64,000 bases of DNA from assembly GCF_003853705.1 (NCBI RefSeq), contig NZ_QTQI01000020.1, positions 62,001 to 126,000 on the forward strand, read 5' to 3'. Positions within the stretch are counted from its first letter, which is position 1. Each line of letters starts with the position of its first letter. A model generated the notes under the pieces. The model saw only the letters and a list, made by a program, of their open reading frames with translations, was not told where the DNA came from and ran no database searches. This document shows, one piece after another, positions 16,657 through 25,034 of the stretch. Origin of the DNA: Burkholderia sp. Bp8992 (lineage in GTDB: Bacteria > Pseudomonadota > Gammaproteobacteria > Burkholderiales > Burkholderiaceae). The translations under genes were made by a program, and so were the position numbers.

Positions 16657-18192
16657 TCAGCCCCCGACGCGCGGGAAACGCGCCATCGCTTCGAGCGTAT
16701 CGAGTTCGATGTGATTGCGCATGTAGCGCTGGCTCGCGTCGGTGAACGGCTGCCAGTCCCACGCCTGGATGCGGCCCTGCGTCGTTGCCGCGTAATGAAA
16801 GCGCCGGCGCCGCTGGCTCGCGCGCACCTGCCGGTCGAGCTCGGGCAAATCCCAGCGCCGCGCGGCTTCCGCGCGGAACGCGGCCAGCACGTCGGCGGCT
16901 TCGGGCACGCCGGCCAGGTTCGTCAGCTCGCGCGGATCGTCCGACAGGTTGTAGAGCTGGTCGGGGTCGAGCGGGCAATGCACGTATTTCCAGTCGCCGC
17001 GACGGATCATCACGACCGGTGCGACCGCGCCTTCCGCAAGGTATTCGCCGAGCGCGACGTCGTGCGCAGGCGTGCCGTGCAGGTGCGGCAACAAGCTCGC
17101 GCCGTCGACGGGGTCGGGCCAGCCGCAGGCCGGCGCGGCGCCGGCCAGGTCGACGAGCGTCGGCAGCAGGTCGAGGTGCGACACGGGCCCGCGCACGCGC
17201 GCGGCGCCGAAGCGGCCCGGCGCATGGACGATCAGCGGCACGCGGCAGCCGCCTTCGAAGAACGTCATCTTGTACCAGAGACCGCGCTCGCCGAGCATGT
17301 CGCCGTGGTCGGACGTGACGATCACGATCGTGTCGTCGGCGAACCCGCACTGTTCGAGCGCGGCCAGCACGCTGCCGAACTGCGTGTCGACGTAGGACGT
17401 CGCACCGTAGTATGCGCGGCGGGCAGCGCGGATCTGCGCGTCGGAGGGCGGTGTGCGGTCGTTTTCGCAGACGAAGCGCAGCCGCTGCGAATGCGGGTCG
17501 CTTTCAGCCGCATCGAGCCGCACGGCCGGCATATCGATCTCGTCGTCGCTGTAGCGATCCCAGTACTCGCGCGTAATCGCATACGGGTCGTGCGGATGGG
17601 TCAGCGACACGACCATGCAGAACGGCCGCGCATCGTGCCCGGCCGCACGCTCGCGCGCGACGTCGTAGAGCTTCTGCTTCGCGGCGAACGTGACCTCGTC
17701 GTCGAAGTCGAGCTGGTTCGTGCGCACGCACGGGCCGGCCTCCAGCACCGAGCTCATGTTGTGATACCAGCTCGGCCGCTCGGTCGGCCGGTCCCAGTCG
17801 GGCACCCAGCCGAAATCGGCCGGATAGATGTCGGTCGTGAGCCGTTCCTCGAAGCCGTGCAGCTGGTCGGGCCCGCAGAAGTGCATCTTGCCGGACAGCA
17901 TCGTCCGGTAGCCGCCCGCGCGCAGGTAGTGCGCGAACGTCAGCGTTTGCGCCGGCAATTCGGCGGCGTTATCGTAGGCGCCGATCCCCGACGGCAGCTT
18001 GCCGGTCAGCAGCGAGAAACGCGACGGCGCGCACAGCGGGCTCGCGCAGTACGCGGCGTCGAACACCACGCCTTCGGCGGCGAGCCGGTCGAGCGTCGGC
18101 GTGCGCGCGACGCGATTGCCGTAGGCCGGCAGCGCGAATGGCGTGAGCTGGTCGGCCATCAGGATCAGGATGTTGGGTGTCGGGTTCGTCAT
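16657..18192 (-). CDS. betC: Choline-sulfatase
   Basis: 511 residues. Hydrolyses choline-O-sulfate to choline and sulfate. The sulfatase signature CAPSR at 54-58 supplies Cys 54, which is converted to formylglycine. Metal-binding residues are in ILMADQLTP at the start and SDHGDMLGERGLWYK later. The C-terminal choline-sulfatase extension (ELDRQVRASQRRRRFHYAATTQGRIQAWDWQPF, read in parts) is present. Divergent from the LysR gene at 18432 and followed by the choline-binding protein, the usual arrangement of a choline-sulfate utilisation locus. Product choline would enter the BetB-type pathway encoded at the right edge. Confidence 0.92.
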   Translation of the reverse strand: MTNPTPNILILMADQLTPFALPAYGNRVARTPTLDRLAAEGVVFDAAYCASPLCAPSRFSLLTGKLPSGIGAYDNAAELPAQTLTFAHYLRAGGYRTMLSGKMHFCGPDQLHGFEERLTTDIYPADFGWVPDWDRPTERPSWYHNMSSVLEAGPCVRTNQLDFDDEVTFAAKQKLYDVARERAAGHDARPFCMVVSLTHPHDPYAITREYWDRYSDDEIDMPAVRLDAAESDPHSQRLRFVCENDRTPPSDAQIRAARRAYYGATSYVDTQFGSVLAALEQCGFADDTIVIVTSDHGDMLGERGLWYKMTFFEGGCRVPLIVHAPGRFGAARVRGPVSHLDLLPTLVDLAGAAPACGWPDPVDGASLLPHLHGTPAHDVALGEYLAEGAVAPVVMIRRGDWKYVHCPLDPDQLYNLSDDPRELTNLAGVPEAADVLAAFRAEAARRWDLPELDRQVRASQRRRRFHYAATTQGRIQAWDWQPFTDASQRYMRNHIELDTLEAMARFPRVGG

Positions 18193-18431
18193 CGGCGGTC
18201 GTGAGGAAAGCGGTGTTCGAATGGAGCGGCGCGCCGCTCGCGCAGCGAAACGTCCGGCATGACGGACGCGGCCCGCAGAAAGTGCCGCGCGTGCGGGCCG
18301 CGCTGGCTAGAATCGCGGAATGCGTTGCGTGGCGGCCGTGAAGCGCGCGTGCCGTACCGTCCGCTGCACTATCGCCCGCCCGAATTCGCGCGGGTAGGCG
18401 TCCGGCCCTTATGGGGCCATTAGAGAGACTT

Positions 18432-19331
18432 ATGTCGAAATCCGAACCGTTACCGTCGATGCAGGCGCTGCGCGCGTTCGAATCCGCTGCCCGGCTCGCG
18501 AGCTTCACGGCCGCCGCGCGCGAGCTCGGCTCGACGCAGCCGGCCGTGAGCCAGCAGGTGTACCAGCTCGAAGCCGAGCTGGGCGTGCCGCTGTTCGAAC
18601 GCAGCCCGCGCGGCGTCACGCTGACGGCCGACGGCCAGTGCCTGTACGAAGCGGTGCGGCTGAGCCTCGACACGCTGCGCGGCGCGACCGCCACGCTGCG
18701 CGCGCGCCGCGAGCACGGCGCGCTCACGATCGTCACCGACTTCGGTTTCGCAACCTACTGGCTGATGCCGCGGCTGGCCGGGCTGAAGCGCGTGATGCCG
18801 GACGTCGACGTGCGCGTCGTCACGTCACAGGATTACGACGCGCAGCGCGACCACGGCGACATCGCGATCCTGTTCGGCGACGGTCACTGGCCGTCGTGCA
18901 CGGCCGCGCGGCTCTTTCCGGAATCGGTCACGCCCGTGTGCTCGCCCGCGTTCCGCGACGCGCATCCCGGCGTCGCGCGGGCCGACCACCTGCTCGCGCT
19001 GCCGCTGCTGCACGTGCAGCCGACGCGCCCCGAGCGCTGGCTGTCGTGGCCTGGCTGGTTCGACGCGCACGGTCTCGAATCACCGGCCGCCGCGCGCGGC
19101 GTGACCTTCAACAGCTATGCGCTCGTGATCCATGCGGCGCTGCTCGGCGAAGGCGTCGCGCTCGGCTGGGCGCCGCTCGTCGACGAGCTCGTCGCGTCCG
19201 GCCAGCTCGTGAAGCTCGTCGACGCGCCCGTCGTCACGCCGCGCGGCTACTTCCTGGTACGCCCGCCGCAGCGGCCCGAGCCGGACGCAACCCACGTGTT
19301 CCGCCGCTGGCTGCTCGACGCGTGCGCGTGA
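18432..19331 (+). CDS. LysR-family regulator of choline-sulfate utilisation
   Basis: 299 residues from ATG 18432. N-terminal winged helix (MQALRAFESAARLASFTAAARELGSTQPAVSQQVYQLE, positions about 10-47, in parts), then a periplasmic-binding-like effector domain. Divergent from betC with a 239-base spacer, the classical LysR layout, so it probably activates betC and the binding protein gene in response to choline sulfate or choline. The identity is by context. Confidence 0.85.
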   Translation: MSKSEPLPSMQALRAFESAARLASFTAAARELGSTQPAVSQQVYQLEAELGVPLFERSPRGVTLTADGQCLYEAVRLSLDTLRGATATLRARREHGALTIVTDFGFATYWLMPRLAGLKRVMPDVDVRVVTSQDYDAQRDHGDIAILFGDGHWPSCTAARLFPESVTPVCSPAFRDAHPGVARADHLLALPLLHVQPTRPERWLSWPGWFDAHGLESPAAARGVTFNSYALVIHAALLGEGVALGWAPLVDELVASGQLVKLVDAPVVTPRGYFLVRPPQRPEPDATHVFRRWLLDACA

Positions 19332-19501
19332 CGGGGCCGCCCGGCCCGCACGCACTGGCGTGCCGATACCAGCCACACGGCGGGTTGGTTCTATCCGCCC
19401 CGAAATCGTCCTGATTTACTTGAGCCTCCCGCTACCCGCGCGGTGCGGCGCCGTCGTGCGCCGCCGCACGGCCGTGCGCCCCATGCCATCCGAGGAGTCT
19501 C

Positions 19502-20386
19502 ATGACCGCCGAGCACCGCCCCGATCAATTCGTCCTGACGCTGTCGTGCCCGAGCGCGGCCGGCCAGGTCGCCGCCGTCGTCGGCTTTCTCGATCGCCAT
19601 CGCTGCTATGTCGATGCGCTGAACGTGTTCGACGACGATCTCAGCAACCGCTTCTTCGTGCGCTGCGTCTTTCATCCGACGGATGAAACACTGCAGATCG
19701 ACGCGCTGCGCCAGGAGTTCGCGCCGATCGCGGCCAGCCTCGGCGGCCAGCAGGGCGACATGCAGTGGGCGATCCACGACGTGAACGCGCGGCCGAAGGT
19801 GCTGATCATGGTGTCGAAGCTCGAGCACTGCCTCGCGGACCTGTTGTTCCGCTGGCGGATGGGCGAGCTGAAGATGGACATCGTCGGCATCGTGTCGAAC
19901 CATCCCGATTTCGAGCCGCTCGCCGCACAGCACGGGCTGCCATTCCGGCATTTCCCGATCACGGCCGAGACGAAGGCGCAGCAGGAAGCGCAGTGGCTCG
20001 ACTTCTTCGAATCGAGCGGCGCCGAACTCGTGATCCTCGCGCGTTACATGCAGGTGCTGTCGCAAGAAACCAGCGCGAAGCTCGCGAACCGCGCGATCAA
20101 CATCCATCATTCGTTCCTGCCGGGTTTCAAGGGCGCGAAGCCGTACCACCAGGCACATACGCGCGGCGTGAAGCTGATCGGGGCGACCGCGCACTTCGTC
20201 ACCGACGATCTCGACGAAGGCCCGATCATCGAGCAGGTCGTCGAGCGCGTCGACCATGCGCTGCGCCCCGAGCAACTGCTTGCGGTCGGGCGCGACGTCG
20301 AATGCATCACGCTCGCGCGCGCGGTGAAGGCGTTCATCGAGCGGCGCGTGTTCTTGAACGGCGACCGCACCGTGGTGTTTTCGTAA
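19502..20386 (+). CDS. purU: Formyltetrahydrofolate deformylase
   Basis: 294 residues. Hydrolyses 10-formyl-THF to formate and THF. N-terminal ACT domain (about 8-85, FVLTLSCPSAAGQVAAVVGFL) followed by a formyltransferase-like domain with NIHHSFLPGFKGAKPY, where the HHS motif carries the catalytic His, and HFVTDDLDEGPIIEQ with the catalytic Asp. In pseudomonads a purU copy belongs to the glycine betaine regulon, recycling folate loaded by demethylation; here it stands between the choline-sulfate and DMT genes, 20 kb from the betaine genes. It may serve that need, but this is inference. Confidence 0.92.
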   Translation: MTAEHRPDQFVLTLSCPSAAGQVAAVVGFLDRHRCYVDALNVFDDDLSNRFFVRCVFHPTDETLQIDALRQEFAPIAASLGGQQGDMQWAIHDVNARPKVLIMVSKLEHCLADLLFRWRMGELKMDIVGIVSNHPDFEPLAAQHGLPFRHFPITAETKAQQEAQWLDFFESSGAELVILARYMQVLSQETSAKLANRAINIHHSFLPGFKGAKPYHQAHTRGVKLIGATAHFVTDDLDEGPIIEQVVERVDHALRPEQLLAVGRDVECITLARAVKAFIERRVFLNGDRTVVFS

Positions 20387-20407
20387 GCGGGCGGCCACGA
20401 TCGTTCG

Positions 20408-21400
20408 TCATGCGGAAGCCGACGGCACGCGTGCCGGCGCCGTGCCGACTCGTCGCGCCCGGCGCCGCAGATACAGGTTGTTCAGGATCAGTGCCGCGCC
20501 CGTCAGCGCGGCGCCCGCGATCTGCGCGCGATTGGGCACCACGCCCGTCGCCGCGGACACGATGAACGCGGTGATCGGCAGGACGTCCATGAACAGCACG
20601 CCGTTCATCGGCCCCAGGATCCGGTTGCCCGTCATCCACAGCAGGATCGCGCCAAAGCCGGCCACCGGCCCCATGTACGCGAGATGCGGCAACACCGCAT
20701 GCACGGCGGACCACGACGGCGCCGCGATCCCGTGCGTCGCGATCAACACGAGATTGACGGCGATGATCGTGGTCAGGCCGAGGCATGTGGTGAAGGTCGT
20801 GTATTTCAATGCCGACCAGCCGGTGAAGCGCGCCGCGCCGAACGTATAGACGACCCAGCACAACGCGCCGACGACGATCAGTGCGTTGGCCGCGTAGTGC
20901 TGCGGCTCGTGCAGCGCGGCAATCACGCCGCCGCGCGTGATGACGAGCGCCACGCCGGCGAAAGACAGCACAACGAACAGCACCGACACCGGCGCAGGCG
21001 CGACGCGCCGCACCAGCGCATTGAGCAGCAGCCCCATCATCGGCTGCGTCGCCATCATGATCGATGCGGTCAGTGCGCCCTCGTCACCGGCCAGTTGCTG
21101 GCCCAGGAACACGAACGACCCGAATCCGCAAAAGCCGATCGAGCCGAGCAGCCACGCAAGCAGCACGGATTCACCGGCCGGCCGGAATGCGCCGGGCCCT
21201 TCGACGATCCGCAGCAACGCGACGAACGCCGTGCCGGCGATCAGATAGCGCAGCGACGTGAACGTGAACGGATCGATGTACCGCAACGCGTCGGTCATCA
21301 CCGGGAACATCACGCCCATCAAGATCGTCGCGCATACGCATGCCGCGATGCCTTTCCCGTACACGCTTGCGGCAGGGACCGCGAAATTTGCATTATTCAT
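20408..21400 (-). CDS. EamA/DMT-family transporter
   Basis: 330 residues with about ten hydrophobic helices in two EamA repeats (VCATILMGVMFPVMTDALRYIDPFTFTSLRYLIAGTAF in the first, read in parts; GPVAGFGAILLWMTGNRILGP in the second). Inner-membrane exporter of unknown metabolites. Its start codon is almost touched by a motif (21403-21420) that also lies upstream of the neighbouring tetR-type gene, so it is probably that regulator's target. Confidence 0.85.
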   Translation of the reverse strand: MNNANFAVPAASVYGKGIAACVCATILMGVMFPVMTDALRYIDPFTFTSLRYLIAGTAFVALLRIVEGPGAFRPAGESVLLAWLLGSIGFCGFGSFVFLGQQLAGDEGALTASIMMATQPMMGLLLNALVRRVAPAPVSVLFVVLSFAGVALVITRGGVIAALHEPQHYAANALIVVGALCWVVYTFGAARFTGWSALKYTTFTTCLGLTTIIAVNLVLIATHGIAAPSWSAVHAVLPHLAYMGPVAGFGAILLWMTGNRILGPMNGVLFMDVLPITAFIVSAATGVVPNRAQIAGAALTGAALILNNLYLRRRARRVGTAPARVPSASA

Positions 21401-21402
21401 GA

Positions 21403-21420
21403 CTGATCGTTCTCAAATTA
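21403..21420. promoter_or_regulatory. Candidate TetR operator, site A (before DMT gene)
   Basis: CTGATCGTTCTCAAATTA, starting three bases upstream of the DMT transporter ATG. It shares the TCrTTCyCAAAwT core with sites B and C around the tetR gene. Binding here would cover the ribosome site or transcription start. Confidence 0.45.
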
Positions 21421-21538
21421 ATTGAACAATGATGCCGGTGCGGCTGCGCGCAGCGGCGGCGTTTCTTCGACTTCATGGCCGAATCTGCCTGCCCTTCCCG
21501 GTCTCGACAGCCGCGCATCGAATGCGCACCATTTGAAA

Positions 21539-21559
21539 CCGCTCATTCTCAAAATAATC
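21539..21559. promoter_or_regulatory. Candidate TetR operator, site B
   Basis: Core CCGCTCATTCTCAAAAT, just past the tetR stop codon and about 140 bases upstream of the DMT gene. Differs from site C at only two of 17 core positions. Confidence 0.5.
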
Positions 21560-21566
21560 AAAAAAA

Positions 21567-22178
21567 TCAGGTCAGCGCCCGCATTGCGATGTCGACGATC
21601 GAGGCCAGTTCCGCCTCCGACGCACTCGACTTGCCCAGCACGCGCATGCCCTGGATCAGGCACAGCAGGAACCGGCCGACCTCCTCCGGATCGAGGTTCC
21701 GGTCGAAATCGCCCGACTGCTGGCCGCGCGCGACGGCAAGGCTGAATTGCGTGCCGATGCGCAGCAGCGTCGCTTCGATGTGTGGCCGCAACGCGTCGTC
21801 GCCGGGCAGCAGCTCGACGGCTGAATTCGTGATGAGACAGCCGCGGCGCTCGGACAGCCGCACGCCGATTTCCGTGTAGTACAGCAGCGCTTCCCTGAGC
21901 GCCTGCCGCGGCGGCAGATCCGCCGCGAGGCGCTCCTTGAGGCGCGCGATCGCGCCTTCCGCGTAACGGTCGAAGGCGGCGACCAGCAAGCCGTGCTTGT
22001 CGCCGAACGTCCGGTACAGGCTGCCGCGAAACACGCCGGTCGCCTCGCACAGCGTGTCGATCGACGTCGCGTGATATCCCTGCTCCCAGAACACGCGTGC
22101 CGCGGCGTCGATCACCTCGTCGGTGTCGAATTCGCGTGGGCGCCCCCTGTCGCGGGAGCCGGGAGAGGTCGGACTCAT
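21567..22178 (-). CDS. TetR/AcrR-family regulator
   Basis: 203 residues. N-terminal helix-turn-helix (VIDAAARVFWEQGYHATSIDTLCEATGVFRGSLYRTFGDKHGLLVAAF, about residues 25-72, in parts) and a C-terminal ligand-binding domain of the kind with RGCLITNSAVEL. Such regulators usually control a neighbouring exporter or oxidoreductase; the DMT gene downstream on the same strand is the likely target. Site C, upstream of its own start, suggests autoregulation. Confidence 0.87.
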   Translation of the reverse strand: MSPTSPGSRDRGRPREFDTDEVIDAAARVFWEQGYHATSIDTLCEATGVFRGSLYRTFGDKHGLLVAAFDRYAEGAIARLKERLAADLPPRQALREALLYYTEIGVRLSERRGCLITNSAVELLPGDDALRPHIEATLLRIGTQFSLAVARGQQSGDFDRNLDPEEVGRFLLCLIQGMRVLGKSSASEAELASIVDIAMRALT

Positions 22179-22195
22179 GAGTCCGGATATTAGAA

Positions 22196-22216
22196 CCGAT
22201 CATTCCCAAAATCAAG
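22196..22216. promoter_or_regulatory. Candidate TetR operator, site C (before tetR)
   Basis: Core CCGATCATTCCCAAAAT, 18 bases upstream of the tetR ATG, matching sites A and B. Together the three suggest one repressor acting on both genes. Confidence 0.5.
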
Positions 22217-22275
22217 CGCCGTCGAGGATTCCCGCGTGCTCGACCCGTCCGGTTGATTTCGTCGCGCAATTCGAC

Positions 22276-22308
22276 CGAATCGTTTTCCCGGTTCGGCGCC
22301 TCTTAGTT
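22276..22308 (+). promoter_or_regulatory. ECF-type promoter 1 (sigma factor operon)
   Basis: CGAATCGTTTT (22276-22286), 13 bases, CTCTTAGTT (22300-22308). Same sequence and spacing as the promoters at 23629, 28222 and 28140 (minus). It lies 70 bases before the DUF6789-like gene and the sigma gene, so the sigma factor probably drives its own operon. Confidence 0.75.
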
Positions 22309-22378
22309 CGGGAAGGCGCCGTCGCGCCTCCGTCTCGATCGTGGATCAACGATCCCCAACCCTGAAGAACCTGACACC

Positions 22379-22849
22379 ATGAATTCCTACGTTCGTTCGA
22401 TGGCCGCCGGATTGGTCGCCACTGTGGCGCTGTCGCTGCTGATGCTGATGAAGGCGGCCATGGGCTTGATGCCCGAACTGGATCCGGTCGCCATGCTCGC
22501 GGCCATGGCGCACGCCAATATGGGCATGCCGGCCTCCCCCGCGGTGGGATGGCTGGCGCACTTCATGATCGGCACCGCTCTGTGGGGCATCCTGTTCAAA
22601 CTGCTCTACAGCCGGCTCCCCGGCGCATGTGCGCGCATCAAGGGCATGTCCTTCGCCGTGCTGGCCTGGCTGCTGATGATGGTCCTGGCCATGCCGATGG
22701 CCGGCGCGGGCCTGTTCGGCATGAAGCTCGGGATGATGGCTCCGGTCATGACCCTGATGCTGCACCTCGTCTGGGGCGCCGTGCTCGGTTACACCTACGG
22801 CCGGCTCGGGGCCCATGCGTGTGCGGCTCGATCCGCCACGTCTTCGTGA
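22379..22849 (+). CDS. DUF6789-like four-helix membrane protein
   Basis: 156 residues, unusually Met- and Ala-rich, with four hydrophobic segments (about 5-30, 50-78, 95-112 and 118-140). Resembles the DUF6789 family as I recall it; no function is known. First gene after ECF-type promoter 1 and 29 bases before the sigma gene, hence the same operon. Many ECF sigma factors are followed or preceded by a membrane anti-sigma factor; none of the usual kinds is here, and this protein occupies that position. Whether it senses anything is speculation. Confidence 0.7.
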   Translation: MNSYVRSMAAGLVATVALSLLMLMKAAMGLMPELDPVAMLAAMAHANMGMPASPAVGWLAHFMIGTALWGILFKLLYSRLPGACARIKGMSFAVLAWLLMMVLAMPMAGAGLFGMKLGMMAPVMTLMLHLVWGAVLGYTYGRLGAHACAARSATSS

Positions 22850-22878
22850 GCAGCAACTCGCGCGTCGGAGGTATAAAC

Positions 22879-23508
22879 ATGATGGAAGCAGGCAGGTCGA
22901 ATCGGGATTCACCGATTGGACCGATCATCGAATCAGAACGGGAGAACACCATGGCAGTCCCTGTGGACGACCGCAACCATCTGATCATGGCGGCGCAGAC
23001 CGGAGATGCGGTCGCCATTACCCGTTTGCTGGCAGTCTGCCAGGCAGACGCTCGCCGCTATGCGTACAAGCACTGTCACGCCAGCGACGTCGACGATGCT
23101 GTCCAGGAGTCGCTGTTGATCATTTCCCGCAAGGTCGGCGGGCTCAAGGCGGCTGCGGCATTTTCATCGTGGCTGTTCACGGTCATCAAGCGCGAATGTC
23201 GAAAACTTTCGCGGATGATGTTCAAGCACGATCCTCTGCCGGACGAGGTGGCCGAGGAACTGATGCTGCATCGTCCGGACGATGCACTGAGAATCGACCT
23301 CGCTCATGCGCTGGAGTCGCTGCCTGCTCACTACCTCGAGGTTGTCCTTCTGCGCGACTTCGAGGAACTGACCATTGCCGAGATCGCGACTCGGCTCGGC
23401 GAACAACCTGGCGCAGTCAAGAGCCGGCTGCATCGTGCCCGCGAACTGGTGCGTGAATACATGATCGGCACGGAACCGTCCTCCACGCACCGCGCGCCGG
23501 CGAAATAG
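22879..23508 (+). CDS. ECF-family RNA polymerase sigma factor
   Basis: 209 residues from ATG 22879, which has a perfect GGAGG seven bases upstream; ATG 22951 with GGAG is an alternative giving 185 residues. Region 2 is seen in ADARRYAYKHCHASDVDDAVQESLLIISRKV and FSSWLFTVIKRECRKLSR; region 4 in LPAHYLEVVLLRDFEELTIAEIATRLGEQPGAVKSRLHRARELVREYM (quoted in parts). No C-terminal regulatory extension. Its likely regulon is defined by four look-alike promoters in the next 6 kb, covering the bufferin operon. In Caulobacter a SigF-type ECF factor controls a similar operon. Ends at a strong terminator. Confidence 0.88.
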   Translation: MMEAGRSNRDSPIGPIIESERENTMAVPVDDRNHLIMAAQTGDAVAITRLLAVCQADARRYAYKHCHASDVDDAVQESLLIISRKVGGLKAAAAFSSWLFTVIKRECRKLSRMMFKHDPLPDEVAEELMLHRPDDALRIDLAHALESLPAHYLEVVLLRDFEELTIAEIATRLGEQPGAVKSRLHRARELVREYMIGTEPSSTHRAPAK

Positions 23509-23579
23509 CCAGGCAGCGCCGCACCGGCTCCCTCGACCGCAGAGGGTGCAATCTCCTCGTCATGGCTGCGACGGCCAAT

Positions 23580-23620
23580 CCGCGTTCACCGCATCCCGGC
23601 CGGTGAACGCGGTTTTTTTT
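23580..23620 (+). terminator. Intrinsic terminator of the sigma factor operon
   Basis: Arms CCGCGTTCACCG (23580-23591) and CGGTGAACGCGG (23601-23612), a perfect 12-base stem with nine-base loop, then eight T. It separates the sigma operon from the bufferin operon, whose promoter starts nine bases later. Confidence 0.93.
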
Positions 23621-23628
23621 CAGTGCCC

Positions 23629-23661
23629 CGAACCGTTTTGCTCGTCCCCGCCCTCTTAGTT
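23629..23661 (+). promoter_or_regulatory. ECF-type promoter 2 (bufferin operon)
   Basis: CGAACCGTTTT (23629-23639), 13 bases, CTCTTAGTT (23653-23661). It directly follows the sigma operon terminator and lies 71 bases before the bufA start. Confidence 0.8.
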
Positions 23662-23732
23662 GCCAAGGCCGGCTGCTGTCGGCCGCCTACCCGCGGCTCG
23701 TGCGGCCGCGCCCTTTCCATCAGGAGATTTCG

Positions 23733-24074
23733 ATGTCGAACCACCACATGTTGTCCGCCGCCGTTGCCACGGCATTCGTCGCAGCCTTCGCCGCGCCTGC
23801 GTTCTCGCAGGACATGAGCCAGGCCGACATGCAGAAGAAGATGATGGAAACCCGGGCCATGAACATGGCAAAGATGAAGACCGGCAAGTTCGAGAAGTGC
23901 TACGGCGTCGCGCTCAAGGGGCAGAACGACTGCTTCGCCGGCGCCGGCACGAGCTGCGCGGGCACCAGCTCCGCCGACTACCAGGGCAATGCCTGGAAGA
24001 TGGTCGCCAAGGGCACCTGCACGACGATCTCGACGCCGAACGGCATGGGCAGCCTCGAGCCCAAGAAGGTCTGA
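23733..24074 (+). CDS. bufA: DUF2282-family bufferin precursor (BufA-type RiPP)
   Basis: 113 residues. Signal peptide 1-25 (ends AFS-QD). The mature part has a Met-rich stretch with seven Met between 28 and 48, then four Cys at 56, 67, 75 and 96 in the family pattern [23 protein letters not shown]...GTC. In DUF2282 bufferins, Cys residues are converted to thiooxazole-type copper ligands by the MNIO enzyme, and the product buffers copper in the periplasm. The modifying enzyme and its partner follow at once. AGGAG precedes the ATG. The Met cluster would add Cu(I) ligands; that is my inference. Confidence 0.85.
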   Translation: MSNHHMLSAAVATAFVAAFAAPAFSQDMSQADMQKKMMETRAMNMAKMKTGKFEKCYGVALKGQNDCFAGAGTSCAGTSSADYQGNAWKMVAKGTCTTISTPNGMGSLEPKKV

Positions 24075-24140
24075 CACCCGCAACCGTGCAGGCGGGCGGC
24101 GGCCTGACGGCCGCGCCCGCCCGCCGGAGAGAGGAGCATC

Positions 24141-25034
24141 ATGGGTCTTCACCAGACTGCGCACGCTGCCGGCCGGGGACTCCCTGCCTGCGCCGGCGTC
24201 GGCCTCAAGGCCGACCACTACCGCGTCATCATCGAGACGCTGCCGGATATCGGCTTCCTCGAAGTGCACGCGGAGAACTACATGGGCGCCGGCGGGCCGC
24301 CTCATCGCTACCTGACCGCCATCCGCGAACACTACCCGCTGTCGCTGCACGGCGTGGGCCTGTCCATCGGCGCCGACGGACCGCTCGACCACGCGCATTT
24401 GCAGCGCCTCAAGGCGCTGAACGCGCGGTACGAACCTGCGCTGTTTTCCGAACACCTTGCCTGGTCCTCGCATGGCAACCGCTACCTCGGCGACCTCCTG
24501 CCAGTGCCCTATACCGACGACGTGCTGCATCGCGTCTGCCGACACATCGACCAGGTACAAATGGCCCTGAATCGGCAAATGCTGCTGGAGAACCCTTCCA
24601 CCTACCTGCGGTTCGAGGCAAGCACCTGGTGCGAGACGGATTTCATCCGCGAGATCGCGCAAAGAACCGGGTGCGGCCTGCTGCTGGACGTAAACAACGC
24701 GTACGTTTCAAGCACCAACCAGGCGTGGGACGCGCACGCCTATATCGATGACTTCCCGCTTGATCACGTGCAGCAGATTCACCTGGCCGGCCACGCCCGC
24801 CGGACTGACGAACAAGGACGTCCGTTGCTGATCGACTCGCACGACCAGTGTGTCGACGAGCCGGTATGGAACCTCTTTCGGCGGGTCATCGAACGCATCG
24901 GGCCGGTCCCGACCTTGATCGAGCGGGACGCCAACGTTCCCGCGTGGCCCGAGTTGCAGGCGGAGGCCGTGATGGCCGAGACGCTGATGGGTACGTCCAG
25001 CACGGAGGAACGGCGCCATGGCACGCGCGGCTGA
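24141..25034 (+). CDS. bufB: MNIO (DUF692) RiPP-modifying enzyme
   Basis: 297 residues. Multinuclear non-haem iron oxidase with a TIM-barrel fold that oxidises Cys in the precursor peptide. Likely iron ligands are in place: His 70 (LSLHGVGLS), His 105 (SEHLAWS), Glu 150 (LLENPSTY), Asp 183 with Asn 185-186 (LLLDVNNAYVSS), His 214 (IHLAGH), Asp 232/His 234 (IDSHDQ) and Glu 261 (LIERDANVP). Cytoplasmic. It overlaps the next gene by 17 bases, which fits the obligatory pairing of BufB with BufC. Confidence 0.9.
   Translation: MGLHQTAHAAGRGLPACAGVGLKADHYRVIIETLPDIGFLEVHAENYMGAGGPPHRYLTAIREHYPLSLHGVGLSIGADGPLDHAHLQRLKALNARYEPALFSEHLAWSSHGNRYLGDLLPVPYTDDVLHRVCRHIDQVQMALNRQMLLENPSTYLRFEASTWCETDFIREIAQRTGCGLLLDVNNAYVSSTNQAWDAHAYIDDFPLDHVQQIHLAGHARRTDEQGRPLLIDSHDQCVDEPVWNLFRRVIERIGPVPTLIERDANVPAWPELQAEAVMAETLMGTSSTEERRHGTRG

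Noticed and set aside
14251-18204. Very long plus-strand open frame (over 1300 codons) opposite the porin, binding protein and choline-sulfatase genes
   Set aside because: Arg/Ala/His-rich translation without domains; it is the mirror of three clear minus-strand genes in GC-rich DNA.
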